From Intestinimonas butyriciproducens (GTDB lineage: Bacteria; Bacillota; Clostridia; Oscillospirales; Butyricicoccaceae): 64,000 bases of DNA. The notes under the pieces were generated by a model. The model worked only from the letters and a program-made list of their open reading frames with translations. It did no database searches and was not told where the DNA came from. Below, one piece after another: positions 15,039 through 23,112 of this stretch; positions within the stretch are counted from its first letter, which is position 1, and each line of letters starts with the position of its first letter. A program made the translations under genes and the position numbers. The stretch is from NCBI RefSeq assembly GCF_016901775.1, contig NZ_JACJKW010000010.1:1-64000 (forward strand), given 5' to 3'.

Positions 15039-17627
15039 ATGAATGCCAATCGCTATACACAGAAAACGCTGGATGCCATCCGCACAGCCCAGCAGATGGC
15101 CCAGGAAAATCAGAATCAATATGTGATGCCGGAGCATCTGCTGTATGCTCTGGTGGATCAGGACGGCGGGCTCATCGGTTCCCTTTTGCGGAAGATGAAT
15201 GTGGATCAGGACGGCCTTTTGGCCCAGCTGGATACCATGATCGGCAACCTGCCCAAGGTCACCGGCAGCAACACCCAGGTGTACGCCGCGCCGGAAACCA
15301 GCCAGGCTTTGGATTTTTCCGAGAAGATCGCCGAGAAAATGGGAGACAGCTATGTGTCGGTGGAACACCTGATGCTGGCTTTGCTGGACAAAGGCCCGGC
15401 TTCCTTGCGGAAAATGCTCTCTTCCCGGGGAGTGACCCAGGATCGTTTCACCCAGGAGCTGGCCAAAGTGAAAAGCGGCCCGGTCAACTCCGACAACCCG
15501 GAGGACACCTATGACGCTTTGCAGAAATACGGCACCGATCTGGTGGAACGGGCCCGCAGCCAGAAGCTGGACCCGGTGATCGGCCGGGATACCGAAATCC
15601 GCAATGTGGTGCGCATTTTGTCCCGGAAGACCAAGAACAATCCGGTGCTCATCGGTGAGCCTGGTGTGGGCAAGACGGCCATTGCCGAAGGACTGGCCCA
15701 GCGGATCGTCCGGGGGGATGTGCCTGAGGGTTTGAAGGACCGGACAATCTTTTCCCTGGATATGGGCGCGCTGATCGCCGGCGCCAAATACCGGGGCGAA
15801 TTTGAAGAGCGGCTCAAGGCAGTGCTGGAGCAGATCCGTAAATCGGAAGGGAAAATCATCCTGTTCATCGATGAGCTGCACACCATTGTAGGCGCCGGCA
15901 AAACCGAAGGCAGCATGGATGCAGGCAATTTGCTCAAGCCCATGCTGGCCCGGGGCGAACTGCACTGCATCGGCGCTACAACCCTGGATGAATACCGGAA
16001 ATACATCGAAAAAGACGCCGCTTTGGAACGCCGGTTCCAGCCGGTGATGGTGGATGAACCCACAGTGGAGGACACCATTTCCATTCTCCGGGGTCTGAAA
16101 GAGCGGTATGAAGTTTTCCATGGCGTGCGCATCCACGACAATGCTTTGGTTGCGGCGGCCACGCTGTCCCATCGTTATATCACCGACCGTTTCCTGCCGG
16201 ACAAGGCCATCGATCTGGTGGATGAAGCCTGCGCCATGATCCGTACGGAGATCGACTCCATGCCGGCCGAACTGGACGATCTGCGGCGGAAGATCATGCA
16301 GCAGGAAATTGAGGAAATGGCCCTGAAGAAGGAAGAAGATCAGTTGTCCAAGGATCGTCTCCAGCAGCTGGCCAAGGAACTGAGCGAGGAAAAAGACCGC
16401 TTCAATGCCATGAAAGCCCGCTGGGAGGCCGAAAAAAGCGGCGTAGATCGGGTGAAAGAGCTGAAGAGCCAGATCGAGCAGATGCACGGAGCGATCGAGC
16501 AGGCCCAGAACAGCCTGGAATATGAAAAGGCTGCCAAGCTGAAATACTCCGATCTGCCTGCATTGGAAAAGCAGCTCCAGCAGGCCGAGAGCGAAAGCGA
16601 GAAGCACACCGAAAACACGCTGGTGCACGACACCGTCACCGAAGGGGAGATCGCCGATATTGTAGCCAAATGGACCGGTATCCCGGTGAGTCGCCTGATG
16701 GAAGGAGAACGGGAGAAGCTGCTGCACCTGGACGAAGTGATCCACAAACGGGTGGTGGGCCAGGATGAAGCGGTGCGCCTTGTTACCGAAGCCATTCAGC
16801 GTTCCCGGGCAGGTATCGCCGATCCGGGCCGGCCTATCGGCAGCTTCCTGTTCCTGGGCCCCACCGGTGTGGGCAAAACCGAGCTGGCCAAATCCCTGGC
16901 CGACTGCCTCTTTGACGATGAACACAATCTGGTGCGCATCGATATGACGGAATATATGGAGAAGTTCTCGGTGTCCCGCCTCATCGGCGCCCCTCCGGGA
17001 TATGTGGGGTATGATGAGGGCGGACAGCTCACCGAAGCGGTGCGCCGCAAGCCTTACAGCGTGGTGCTTTTTGACGAGGTGGAGAAGGCCCATCCCGATG
17101 TGTTCAATATTTTGCTCCAGATCCTGGACGACGGCCATATCACCGACAGCCAGGGCCGGAAGGTGGATTTCAAAAATACTATCATCATCCTCACCTCCAA
17201 CCTGGGCAGCCAGGAGCTGCTGGGCGGCATCAGCCAGGACGGAGAGATCTCCGAAGGGGCGAGAAACGCCGTGATGGGTCTGCTGAAGCAGTCCTTCCGT
17301 CCGGAGTTCCTTAACCGTCTGGACGAAGTGGTTCTCTTCAAGCCCTTGACCAAGGAAAACCTGACGGGCATCATCGATATCCTTATGGCCGGACTGAGAA
17401 AGCGGCTGGCGGATAAGACCCTGACCCTGGAAGTGACCGGGCAGGCCAAGGATCTGCTGATCCAGCGGGGATACGATCCCATCTATGGCGCCCGGCCTCT
17501 CAAGAGATATCTGCAAAGCAGTGCCGAGACGCTGATTGCAAAATCCATCCTGCGGGGCGACTTGCCTGCGGGCAGCACTCTGGTGCTGGATGTGGAAGAT
17601 GGAGAGCTTACCTGCCGGAAAAAGTAA
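15039..17627 (+). CDS. clpB: ATP-dependent disaggregase ClpB
   Basis: An 862-residue Hsp100 chaperone that re-solubilises aggregated protein with DnaK. Domains in order: an N domain with two Clp_N repeats (1-145); NBD1 with Walker A GEPGVGKT at about 206-213 and Walker B ILFIDE; a long coiled-coil middle domain (about 390-520), which separates ClpB from ClpA/ClpC; NBD2 with GPTGVGKT at about 607-614 and [10 protein letters not shown]; and a ClpB small domain ending with [10 protein letters not shown]. Length is standard. The ATG follows GAGGTGAAG. The gene ends at a terminator that has been duplicated around element B. Heat-shock control is expected but no CIRCE site was found. Confidence 0.97.
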   Translation: MNANRYTQKTLDAIRTAQQMAQENQNQYVMPEHLLYALVDQDGGLIGSLLRKMNVDQDGLLAQLDTMIGNLPKVTGSNTQVYAAPETSQALDFSEKIAEKMGDSYVSVEHLMLALLDKGPASLRKMLSSRGVTQDRFTQELAKVKSGPVNSDNPEDTYDALQKYGTDLVERARSQKLDPVIGRDTEIRNVVRILSRKTKNNPVLIGEPGVGKTAIAEGLAQRIVRGDVPEGLKDRTIFSLDMGALIAGAKYRGEFEERLKAVLEQIRKSEGKIILFIDELHTIVGAGKTEGSMDAGNLLKPMLARGELHCIGATTLDEYRKYIEKDAALERRFQPVMVDEPTVEDTISILRGLKERYEVFHGVRIHDNALVAAATLSHRYITDRFLPDKAIDLVDEACAMIRTEIDSMPAELDDLRRKIMQQEIEEMALKKEEDQLSKDRLQQLAKELSEEKDRFNAMKARWEAEKSGVDRVKELKSQIEQMHGAIEQAQNSLEYEKAAKLKYSDLPALEKQLQQAESESEKHTENTLVHDTVTEGEIADIVAKWTGIPVSRLMEGEREKLLHLDEVIHKRVVGQDEAVRLVTEAIQRSRAGIADPGRPIGSFLFLGPTGVGKTELAKSLADCLFDDEHNLVRIDMTEYMEKFSVSRLIGAPPGYVGYDEGGQLTEAVRRKPYSVVLFDEVEKAHPDVFNILLQILDDGHITDSQGRKVDFKNTIIILTSNLGSQELLGGISQDGEISEGARNAVMGLLKQSFRPEFLNRLDEVVLFKPLTKENLTGIIDILMAGLRKRLADKTLTLEVTGQAKDLLIQRGYDPIYGARPLKRYLQSSAETLIAKSILRGDLPAGSTLVLDVEDGELTCRKK

Positions 17628-17629
17628 AG

Positions 17630-17656
17630 AAAAAGGACCCGAAAGGGTCCTTTTTT
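17630..17656 (+). terminator. clpB terminator, left copy flanking element B
   Basis: AAAAAGGACCC-GAAA-GGGTCCTTTTTT immediately after the clpB stop. A near-identical copy is at 17840-17868. Confidence 0.88.
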
Positions 17657-17661
17657 GAGCG

Positions 17662-17837
17662 TGTCGAAAAACTTATATGATGAAAAAAGACCGTTTGCCC
17701 TACTCTTCATCAATCCGCAAAAAGCCGCGACCTGTGCGTGGCTTTTTGCACTTCTCAAGGGGCAAGTGTACGCCAAAGGCGTGCATGCAGCCCCTTGTAA
17801 GAACTCGAACAAGTGACCTCCGGCCACTTGTTCGACA
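17662..17837 (+). mobile_element. Terminator-flanked repeat element, copy B
   Basis: A 176-bp element with perfect 7-bp terminal inverted repeats TGTCGAA (17662-17668) and TTCGACA (17831-17837). It lies between two copies of the clpB terminator. Internal order: CCCTACTCTTCATCAATC; hairpin 1 with perfect pairing of GCAAAAAGCC and GGCTTTTTGC; hairpin 2 (AAGGGGC/GCCCCTT enclosing GCC-AAA-GGC); terminal palindrome TCGAACAAGTG/CACTTGTTCGA. An open frame across it could be read in phase with the endolysin, but this is rejected because the endolysin start has its own ribosome site downstream. Confidence 0.78.
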
Positions 17838-17839
17838 TG

Positions 17840-17868
17840 AAAAAAGGACCCGAAAGGGTCCTTTTTTT
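17840..17868 (+). terminator. clpB terminator, right copy flanking element B
   Basis: AAAAAAGGACCC-GAAA-GGGTCCTTTTTTT; same stem and loop as 17630-17656. Confidence 0.88.
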
Positions 17869-17964
17869 ATGTGCGAAAAGACGGAAAAGACCAGGGAGAC
17901 AGAGTATGGTAGAGGAAAGGGCCGGAGAAAGGAGGGAAGAAAATCGGCCTGGAAAGGAGGAGAA

Positions 17965-18666
17965 ATGGACATACAGTACAAGGCTTGTGCACCGGAAAAC
18001 TACACCCGGGGCCGGAAAGAGCCTGTTCGCTTTCTGGTCATTCACTATACGGCCAACGATGGGGATACCGCCCAGGGCAATGCTGCCTATTTTGCAAGGG
18101 AAAACGGAGGGCATACCTCGGCTCACTATTTTGTAGATGAAAAGGAGGTATGGCAAAGCGTAGGGGAGGGGGATACCGCCCATCACTGCGGCGCCCAGAA
18201 CTACCGCCATCCCCTTTGCCGCAACCACAACAGCATTGGCATCGAGCTGTGCAGCCGGAAAGGGGCGGAGGGCTATTATTTTCTTCCCCAGACGGTGGAG
18301 CGGGCCATTTTGCTTACCCGTCTGCTCATGGGAAAATACGGTCTGGGACCGGAAGATGTGCTGCGGCATTACGATGTGACGGGAAAAAACTGTCCGGCCC
18401 CTTTTGTGGAGAATCCGGAAGCGTGGAAAGATTTTCAAAACAGACTGCAAGAGGAGGAATGGGAAATGGAACTGCCTGCATGGGCAAAAATCACCTATCA
18501 TTGGCTGGATGAGATGCCGGATTGGGCCAGAAACGCGGTGAGCAAAGCGATCGCCCAAGGCGTGATTGATACCAATGAGGACAACTCAGTAACCCTGCCT
18601 GGTCTGAATCTTCAGACCATTGTGTGGATGGACAGGGCGGGGCTGCTGGGTCAGAAAGAGGGATGA
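17965..18666 (+). CDS. N-acetylmuramoyl-L-alanine amidase (Amidase_2), phage-type endolysin
   Basis: A 233-residue zinc amidase of the Amidase_2/PGRP fold that would cut the bond between muramic acid and the stem peptide. The zinc ligands and catalytic region are visible: VIHYT (about 25-29), HYFVDEKEVWQSV, HHCG, NSIGIELC and RHYDVTGKNCPAPF, which carries the second histidine and the final cysteine ligand. The C-terminal 60 residues hold a short helical segment of unknown role. No signal peptide is present, as expected for an endolysin released by a holin. The ATG at 17965 follows GGAAAGGAGGAGAA. The holin gene starts 3 bases after it, so the pair forms a lysis cassette. Confidence 0.9.
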   Translation: MDIQYKACAPENYTRGRKEPVRFLVIHYTANDGDTAQGNAAYFARENGGHTSAHYFVDEKEVWQSVGEGDTAHHCGAQNYRHPLCRNHNSIGIELCSRKGAEGYYFLPQTVERAILLTRLLMGKYGLGPEDVLRHYDVTGKNCPAPFVENPEAWKDFQNRLQEEEWEMELPAWAKITYHWLDEMPDWARNAVSKAIAQGVIDTNEDNSVTLPGLNLQTIVWMDRAGLLGQKEG

Positions 18667-18669
18667 TGA

Positions 18670-19134
18670 ATGGATAAACTGTTGGAAGTGAAAAAGACGG
18701 TTACCGCTTTGATGGCGGCCCTTTCGGCCTTTTTGGGCTGGATGGGCTGGCTGGTGGTGCTCTATGCTGTGAGCATGGGCATCGACTACCTTACCGGCAG
18801 CGCTCTTGCGGCCAAAAACGGAGACTGGCAAAGCCAGAAGGCCCGGGAGGGATTGTGGCACAAGGCCGGCAGCATTCTGGCGGTTATCGTGGCCGCTTTG
18901 GCCGATTTTCTCCTGGGGCTGGTGCTGAAAAACCTGCCTTTGAGTTTGCCTTTTACCTACACCGTGCTTTTGTGCCCGGTGGTGCTGGTGTGGTATATCC
19001 TCACCGAAATGGGAAGCATTGTGGAAAATGTGGGAGAAATGGGAGCACCCGTGCCGGCATTTTTGAAAAATATCATTGCGGCTCTCCATACCGGTGTGGA
19101 AGAAAGCGGGGACCATCTGGCGGGGAAAAAATAA
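18670..19134 (+). CDS. Phage holin family protein (toxin secretion/phage lysis holin)
   Basis: A 154-residue protein with three or four hydrophobic helices, matching the Firmicute phage holin family (Holin_4_1/TIGR01593 type). Signature segments are SMGIDYLTGSALAAKNGDWQ (about 35-54) and GLWHKAGSILAVIVAALADF. It would form membrane lesions that release the endolysin. It sits directly after the amidase gene and ends at a two-way terminator. No capsid, tail or integrase genes are present, so the cassette is an orphan: a prophage remnant or a domesticated lysis/export system. Confidence 0.88.
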   Translation: MDKLLEVKKTVTALMAALSAFLGWMGWLVVLYAVSMGIDYLTGSALAAKNGDWQSQKAREGLWHKAGSILAVIVAALADFLLGLVLKNLPLSLPFTYTVLLCPVVLVWYILTEMGSIVENVGEMGAPVPAFLKNIIAALHTGVEESGDHLAGKK

Positions 19135-19136
19135 AG

Positions 19137-19171
19137 AAAAGGCGCGGAAACCACGCTCCGCGCCTTTTTTT
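19137..19171. terminator. Bidirectional terminator between holin and XRE regulator
   Basis: AAGGCGCGGA / TCCGCGCCTTTTTTT with A-run upstream and T-run downstream, serving both convergent genes. Confidence 0.85.
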
Positions 19172-19610
19172 AATCTTTTCGGTATTTTTTAGGGGTAAAT
19201 TTCTGTTTGGCCAGCCGCTTGGTCATTTCCAGCTGGTTTTCCAGGCTGGCACGCAGTAGTTGGCGGGTTTCCTCATCCAATGGCTCTCCGTCAAACATCA
19301 GACCGTCACCGGCTTCTTCCAGCAGGGCCAGGGTTTCCGACAGCTTTTGGGCCACATCCCGCACCGGTGGATCGTCCGGCAGAGGCGCTTGTCCCGGAGC
19401 CTCCACCAACTGGGCTTTGGTAATGCCGAAATATTGGGCCAGCAGTTGGATCTTATCGATGCGGGGATAGGCATTGCCGCTGATCCACTCACACACGGTG
19501 GAGTAGGGCACCTGCAAGGCACTGGCGATCTGCTTACGGCTGACACCCAGCCGGGCCATTTGCCGCTTGATATTTTCCCCCATGATTTTTTTATTGCCCA
19601 GATCGTTCAT
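19170..19610 (-). CDS. XRE-family transcriptional regulator with long C-terminal region
   Basis: A 146-residue regulator with an N-terminal helix-turn-helix of the lambda-repressor (XRE) type. The first helices cover MGENIKRQMARLGVSRKQIA and the recognition helix SALQVPYSTVCEWISG, followed by YPRIDKIQLLAQYFG. The C-terminal half is acidic and helical, perhaps for oligomerisation. The start is the ATG at 19610 with AAGGGG 8 bases upstream; a TTG 21 bases earlier is possible. It is divergent from a second XRE gene, and the region between holds repeated ATACGAT half-sites, so it probably represses one or both promoters. Confidence 0.85.
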   Translation of the reverse strand: MNDLGNKKIMGENIKRQMARLGVSRKQIASALQVPYSTVCEWISGNAYPRIDKIQLLAQYFGITKAQLVEAPGQAPLPDDPPVRDVAQKLSETLALLEEAGDGLMFDGEPLDEETRQLLRASLENQLEMTKRLAKQKFTPKKYRKD

Positions 19611-19633
19611 ACAATCAACCCCTTGATACAATT

Positions 19634-19650
19634 ATACGATATTATCGTAT
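19634..19650. promoter_or_regulatory. Palindromic operator ATACGAT-ATT-ATCGTAT
   Basis: Perfect 7-bp arms with a 3-bp centre, located about 24 bases upstream of the minus-strand XRE start. It shares its half-site with the second palindrome at 19674-19712. Confidence 0.75.
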
Positions 19651-19673
19651 AAAACGCAAGAGCTCAAGGAGAA

Positions 19674-19712
19674 AATACGATTTAATTGTTGACAAAACGA
19701 TTAAATCGTATT
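19674..19712. promoter_or_regulatory. Second operator: AATACGATTTAAT and its inverse flanking the -35 box
   Basis: Thirteen-base perfect inverted repeat arms at 19674-19686 and 19700-19712. They surround TTGACA and fill most of the spacer of the rightward promoter, a layout expected for repression. Confidence 0.75.
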
Positions 19713-19717
19713 ACAAT
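19689..19717 (+). promoter_or_regulatory. Rightward promoter of the small XRE gene
   Basis: TTGACA (19689-19694), 17 bases, TACAAT (19712-19717), embedded in the operator. Confidence 0.85.
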
Positions 19718-19749
19718 AAGTGCAAGATCAGAAAAGGAGTGAAGAACAG

Positions 19750-19971
19750 ATGGCATTGACATTGCGTGCGGCCCGGATCAACAAGGGCCTGAGCCGTCAG
19801 GAGGCGGCAAAACTGCTGGGGGTGGGAGTTTCCACCATCGGCAATTATGAACGGGGCGTATCCTATCCTGATGTACCGGTGATCCGGAAAATGGAGCAGG
19901 TTTACGGCATTCCCTACGGAGAGATGATCTTTGGGACGGGGAAGGAAGAAAATGCAGATGGGGGAGAGTAA
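19750..19971 (+). CDS. Small XRE-family regulator
   Basis: A 73-residue, nearly bare helix-turn-helix: LRAARINKGLSRQEAAKLLGVG then VSTIGNYERGVSYPDVPVIR, ending in a short acidic tail. This size and layout recall Cro-like or antitoxin-like regulators. AAGGAGTG precedes the ATG. It is divergent from the longer XRE gene across a double operator, a common phage switch arrangement, and it overlaps the next small gene. Confidence 0.85.
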   Translation: MALTLRAARINKGLSRQEAAKLLGVGVSTIGNYERGVSYPDVPVIRKMEQVYGIPYGEMIFGTGKEENADGGE

Positions 19972-20182
19972 GCAGCTGCTTTTTCAGGCGGCTGCTTTGT
20001 GGGAACAAATCGGAGAAAAGCGGCTCTACATAGGCCCTGAAGGGGTGATGGTGCCGCCGGAAACCTTTTTCGCTGTGTTTTCCTATTGGGAGGACGGCGG
20101 CCAGCAGCTGGAGGACGGCCGGAGGCTGCTTCACACCAAGCTTCAGGGCGTGCCGGTTTATTGCTGGGGCCGGGTGAGCTGA
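19952..20182 (+). CDS. Small hypothetical protein coupled to the XRE gene
   Basis: A 76-residue protein starting inside the end of the small XRE gene (20-base overlap), with GGAAGAA before its ATG. It has a helical start (KQLLFQAAALWEQIGE) and a strand-rich rest (RLYIGPEGVMVPPETFFAV, VPVYCWGRV). No family was recognised. Coupling to the regulator and position next to the lysis cassette suggest a phage-derived accessory protein. No other evidence for function. Confidence 0.55.
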   Translation: MQMGESKQLLFQAAALWEQIGEKRLYIGPEGVMVPPETFFAVFSYWEDGGQQLEDGRRLLHTKLQGVPVYCWGRVS

Positions 20183-20197
20183 GCCTTTGGAAAACCG

Positions 20198-20226
20198 TTG
20201 CAATCTCCCGTTCCCTTTGCTACAAT
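20198..20226 (+). promoter_or_regulatory. Promoter of the metallophosphoesterase gene
   Basis: TTGCAA (20198-20203), 17 bases, TACAAT (20221-20226), 28 bases before the start codon. Confidence 0.75.
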
Positions 20227-20254
20227 CAAGACAGAGGAAAGGGGAGGAAAGGCT

Positions 20255-21058
20255 ATGGAAACACTGCATTTTGCCCATATCAGCGATACCCATCTCACCT
20301 GTCAGGGCAGCAGCCCTTTTATGCAGCGGGTAGCCCGGGAGGTACGGGATCCCTGGGACAATCTGAGGGACTGCCTTGATCAACTTCAGGGGAAAGCATT
20401 GGATTTTGTGCTTCTTACCGGCGATCTTGTCCATGAGGGCGAAGAAGAGGACTACAAGGCGCTGAAACGATTGCTGGAAGAAAAATTGCCGGGCGTGCCT
20501 TTGTGCTGTGCCATGGGGAACCATGACCATCGCCTGGCCTTCCGCCGGGGATTTCTGGGAGAGGATACAGGGGATGCCGGGCCCTATCTGGCCTACACCC
20601 AGGTGAAGGGATTGGGCATTGTTACATTGGATTCCCCTTACCTCCATGGAACAGAAGGTACATTGCCCCCGGATCAGCTGGAGTTTCTGCGCAAGTCTTT
20701 GGAGCAAAATCCGCCCCGGGGAAATATTGTCATCCTCCACCATCCGGTGGTAGGGCAGCAGCCCTGGGGACCGATGAAAGCGCCGGAAGAATATTTTGAG
20801 ATTCTGAAAAAAGGAAATGTGCGGGGTGTTTTTGCCGGCCATCTCCATTGTTCCTTCCATGGCTGGAGGGGAGATGTGCCCCACTATACCGCCGGCTCTT
20901 TGGCTTTCGGCATTGACATGGAAGAAAAAAGCTCGGTGTATACCGACCAGTGGTGTTATCACCTGTGCCGTATGGAGGAGGACGGAAAAGTGTCCTTCTG
21001 GCCGGTGGCCCTGTCACCTGCGCGCCAGGTGCTTCAGGTAAAACCGATGGGATCATGA
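20255..21058 (+). CDS. Calcineurin-like metallophosphoesterase (CpdA-like)
   Basis: A 267-residue binuclear metallophosphoesterase. The five motifs are in order: ISDTHL (about 9-14), GDLVHEG, GNHDH, LHHPVV and GHLHCSF. The layout resembles cyclic-nucleotide phosphodiesterases of the CpdA/Icc type, but the substrate could be any phosphoester. It is cytoplasmic with no signal peptide. The ATG at 20255 follows GGGGAGGAAAGG; an upstream in-frame extension overlaps the promoter. It is monocistronic, between its own promoter and a strong terminator. Confidence 0.88.
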   Translation: METLHFAHISDTHLTCQGSSPFMQRVAREVRDPWDNLRDCLDQLQGKALDFVLLTGDLVHEGEEEDYKALKRLLEEKLPGVPLCCAMGNHDHRLAFRRGFLGEDTGDAGPYLAYTQVKGLGIVTLDSPYLHGTEGTLPPDQLEFLRKSLEQNPPRGNIVILHHPVVGQQPWGPMKAPEEYFEILKKGNVRGVFAGHLHCSFHGWRGDVPHYTAGSLAFGIDMEEKSSVYTDQWCYHLCRMEEDGKVSFWPVALSPARQVLQVKPMGS

Positions 21059-21059
21059 A

Positions 21060-21098
21060 AAAAGATTCCCCGGAAATTTCCGGGGAATCTTTCTTTTT
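21060..21098 (+). terminator. Intrinsic terminator
   Basis: AAAAGATTCCCCGG-AAAT-TTCCGGGGAATCTTTCTTTTT. Confidence 0.9.
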
Positions 21099-21119
21099 GT
21101 CCCATAAAAGCGCCTTTTG

Positions 21120-21148
21120 TTGACAAGGTCCCGGGGGCGGTGTAAACT
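21120..21148 (+). promoter_or_regulatory. Promoter of the GT39-GtrA-GT2 operon
   Basis: TTGACA (21120-21125), 17 bases, TAAACT (21143-21148). Confidence 0.7.
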
Positions 21149-21202
21149 AAAGAATGAATTTATGGGCCTTTATGGCTCTGAACCCAGGAAAGGGGAAGAA
21201 CA

Positions 21203-22681
21203 ATGAAGGCTCTTTTCAAGAAAACCTCCGGCGGTGCCGGGGCCGATTGTTGGCTGTTGGCCCTTCTGCTGGCGGCATTTTTTTTGTTTCAGCTGCCTCG
21301 GCTGAATCAGGCGCCTTGGGAAAACTACGATAGCTGGCGTCAGACCGATACCTATACCATCGCCCAGAATTACGCCCGGCTGGATATGAATCCCCTGCGG
21401 CCCCAATTCAATTACGATGGGCCGGGGGACAACTATGTACAGCTGGAGCTGCAGGTGATGCCCTATCTGTCGGCTTTGCTCTTCAAGTTGATGGGCCGGG
21501 AGCCCTATTGGGTACCCAGGCTGATCAGCCTGCTGTTTTTCATGGGCTCAGCGGTGTTTTGCTATGGTATTGGCCGCAGGCTGTTGAAAAACCGCTGGGC
21601 GGCGTTGGGGGCTTTTGCATTTTACCTGGTCATGCCCATCAGTTTGCTGTACGGCCGGGCCATCATGCCGGAAGCGGCCGCGCTGTTTTTCTATACAGCT
21701 GCCATCTATTTCTTTCTCCGGTGGTATCAGGGCGGAGGAAAAGGTGTTCTGGCATTCTCCGGGGTGATGATGGGTCTGGCCATTATGGAAAAAACGCCCA
21801 CGGCTTTTGCCGGTCTGATGATCCTGGTACTCTTTTTCCGAAAAAGAGGGCTCTCCAGTTTGAAAGACCCCATGTTTTATGGCTATGGGGCGCTGTCTTT
21901 GGGGCTGCCGCTATTTTATTATTGGTATGCCGGACAGGTGGCCACCTTTACCTTTGTGTCGGGAATTGCCGAAAAACACATTTTGAAAAGTGCTTTCACC
22001 GCCATTTTCACTTCCCAGGCCTGGGAGTTTTTCCAGCGGGAAATGCCTTTGTTTTTCAGTTGGCCGGTGCTCATCGGGATGGTGCTGGGGGCTTTGTGCT
22101 GTCTGAAACAAAAAAACCTGCCTCTTCTTCTCTGGATGCTGTCCATGGCTCTGGAAATAGCCACCATTGTGGCGGTCATCCGATTTGGATATTATATGGT
22201 GTTTCTGGCGCCGCTGTTTGCCCTTCTGTGCGCCGCTTTGCTGCTGGAAGTGGGAAAGGTGATTCCCAAAGCCGGAGCGGTGCTGGGGTGTGTGCTGTGC
22301 GCTGCTGCGTTTTATCACAGCCTGACTGTGGCCTGGCCCATGGCGTCTGTCAATGAGACCATCACAGCTCAGGCCCAGGTGATCCAGAAGATGACCGATG
22401 AGGAGGATGTACTGGCGGTGGCCTCCCAGGACCCGGTGCTGCTGGGAGCTTGTCAGCGCATGGGCTATCGGGCCAATCTCCGGTATTATGATTATGTCCC
22501 ACAGGAGCCGGAAGAAGAACTCGCCTATTTCCTGGGCCATGGTGTCCGGTATTTTGTAGCTCCTGGCGGCGTGGTTGCCGGGGAAGACGGGGAAGAATAT
22601 CTGGAGCTGCTGCGGTCCCGGTATCCTTTGGTGTATCAAGGAGAAGAATGTTTGATTTTTGACCTGGAGGGGAAAGTATGA
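21203..22681 (+). CDS. GT-C family membrane glycosyltransferase (family 39-like)
   Basis: A 492-residue membrane protein with about ten hydrophobic segments and an early luminal-type loop with NYDSWRQTDT (about 41-50). That acidic loop motif is typical of bacterial GT39/ArnT-like enzymes using polyprenyl-phosphate sugars. A second loop has YGRAIMPEAAALF. The last 110 residues are a soluble tail. It is the first gene of a three-gene operon with GtrA and a GT2 enzyme, overlapping gtrA by an ATGA. The set fits lipid-linked sugar transfer outside the membrane: GT2 makes the lipid-sugar, GtrA moves it, GT39 transfers it. Acceptor unknown. Confidence 0.8.
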   Translation: MKALFKKTSGGAGADCWLLALLLAAFFLFQLPRLNQAPWENYDSWRQTDTYTIAQNYARLDMNPLRPQFNYDGPGDNYVQLELQVMPYLSALLFKLMGREPYWVPRLISLLFFMGSAVFCYGIGRRLLKNRWAALGAFAFYLVMPISLLYGRAIMPEAAALFFYTAAIYFFLRWYQGGGKGVLAFSGVMMGLAIMEKTPTAFAGLMILVLFFRKRGLSSLKDPMFYGYGALSLGLPLFYYWYAGQVATFTFVSGIAEKHILKSAFTAIFTSQAWEFFQREMPLFFSWPVLIGMVLGALCCLKQKNLPLLLWMLSMALEIATIVAVIRFGYYMVFLAPLFALLCAALLLEVGKVIPKAGAVLGCVLCAAAFYHSLTVAWPMASVNETITAQAQVIQKMTDEEDVLAVASQDPVLLGACQRMGYRANLRYYDYVPQEPEEELAYFLGHGVRYFVAPGGVVAGEDGEEYLELLRSRYPLVYQGEECLIFDLEGKV

Positions 22682-23112
22682 TGGCACAGCTGCGGGGAGC
22701 TTACCAAAAACTGCCCCCTATTTTGAAATATCTGCTGATCTCTGTTTTCGTCACGGTAGTGGATGCTGCCATTGTGTGGGTGCTGTCCATCCGCATGGGA
22801 GTGGGACTGGGGATCGCCAACACCGCAGGGGTGGTAGTGGGGCAGCTGATCCACTATGGCCTGGCTTCCGGGCAGGTGTTTGAGATGGAGTTCGGAACGG
22901 TGGGAGCGGTGATTTATTTCAGCACCTTCCTGCTGGGGTTATTGCTGGCCAACTGGATCATCACCACTGTCTTTGCCCTGTGCCAGGGGCTGATGGGGGA
23001 AAACCTGGCCTTTCTTGTTTCCAAAGGATGTTCGGTAGTGGGGCCCTTTTTTGCCCTCTATTTCCTGCGGAAAGGTTTGTATGCTTGTGTGAAAAGGAGA
23101 AGAAGCAAATGA
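22678..23112 (+). CDS. GtrA-family membrane protein
   Basis: A 144-residue protein with four hydrophobic helices matching GtrA, including KYLLISVFVTVVDAAIVWVL (17-36) and NTAGVVVGQLIHYGLA. The family is linked to flipping of undecaprenyl-phosphate-bound sugars. Its ATG overlaps the GT39 stop (ATGA) and its TGA overlaps the GT2 ATG, so all three are translationally coupled. Confidence 0.88.
   Translation: MMAQLRGAYQKLPPILKYLLISVFVTVVDAAIVWVLSIRMGVGLGIANTAGVVVGQLIHYGLASGQVFEMEFGTVGAVIYFSTFLLGLLLANWIITTVFALCQGLMGENLAFLVSKGCSVVGPFFALYFLRKGLYACVKRRRSK

Noticed and set aside
17677-17964. In-frame extension of the endolysin through repeat element B, with similar peptides (SSIRKKPRPVRGFLH) readable in copies A and D.
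   Set aside because: The peptide similarity follows from DNA similarity of the element. Stem covariation explains conservation better, the frames are broken in copies A and C relative to neighbours, and the endolysin has its own strong ribosome site at 17965.
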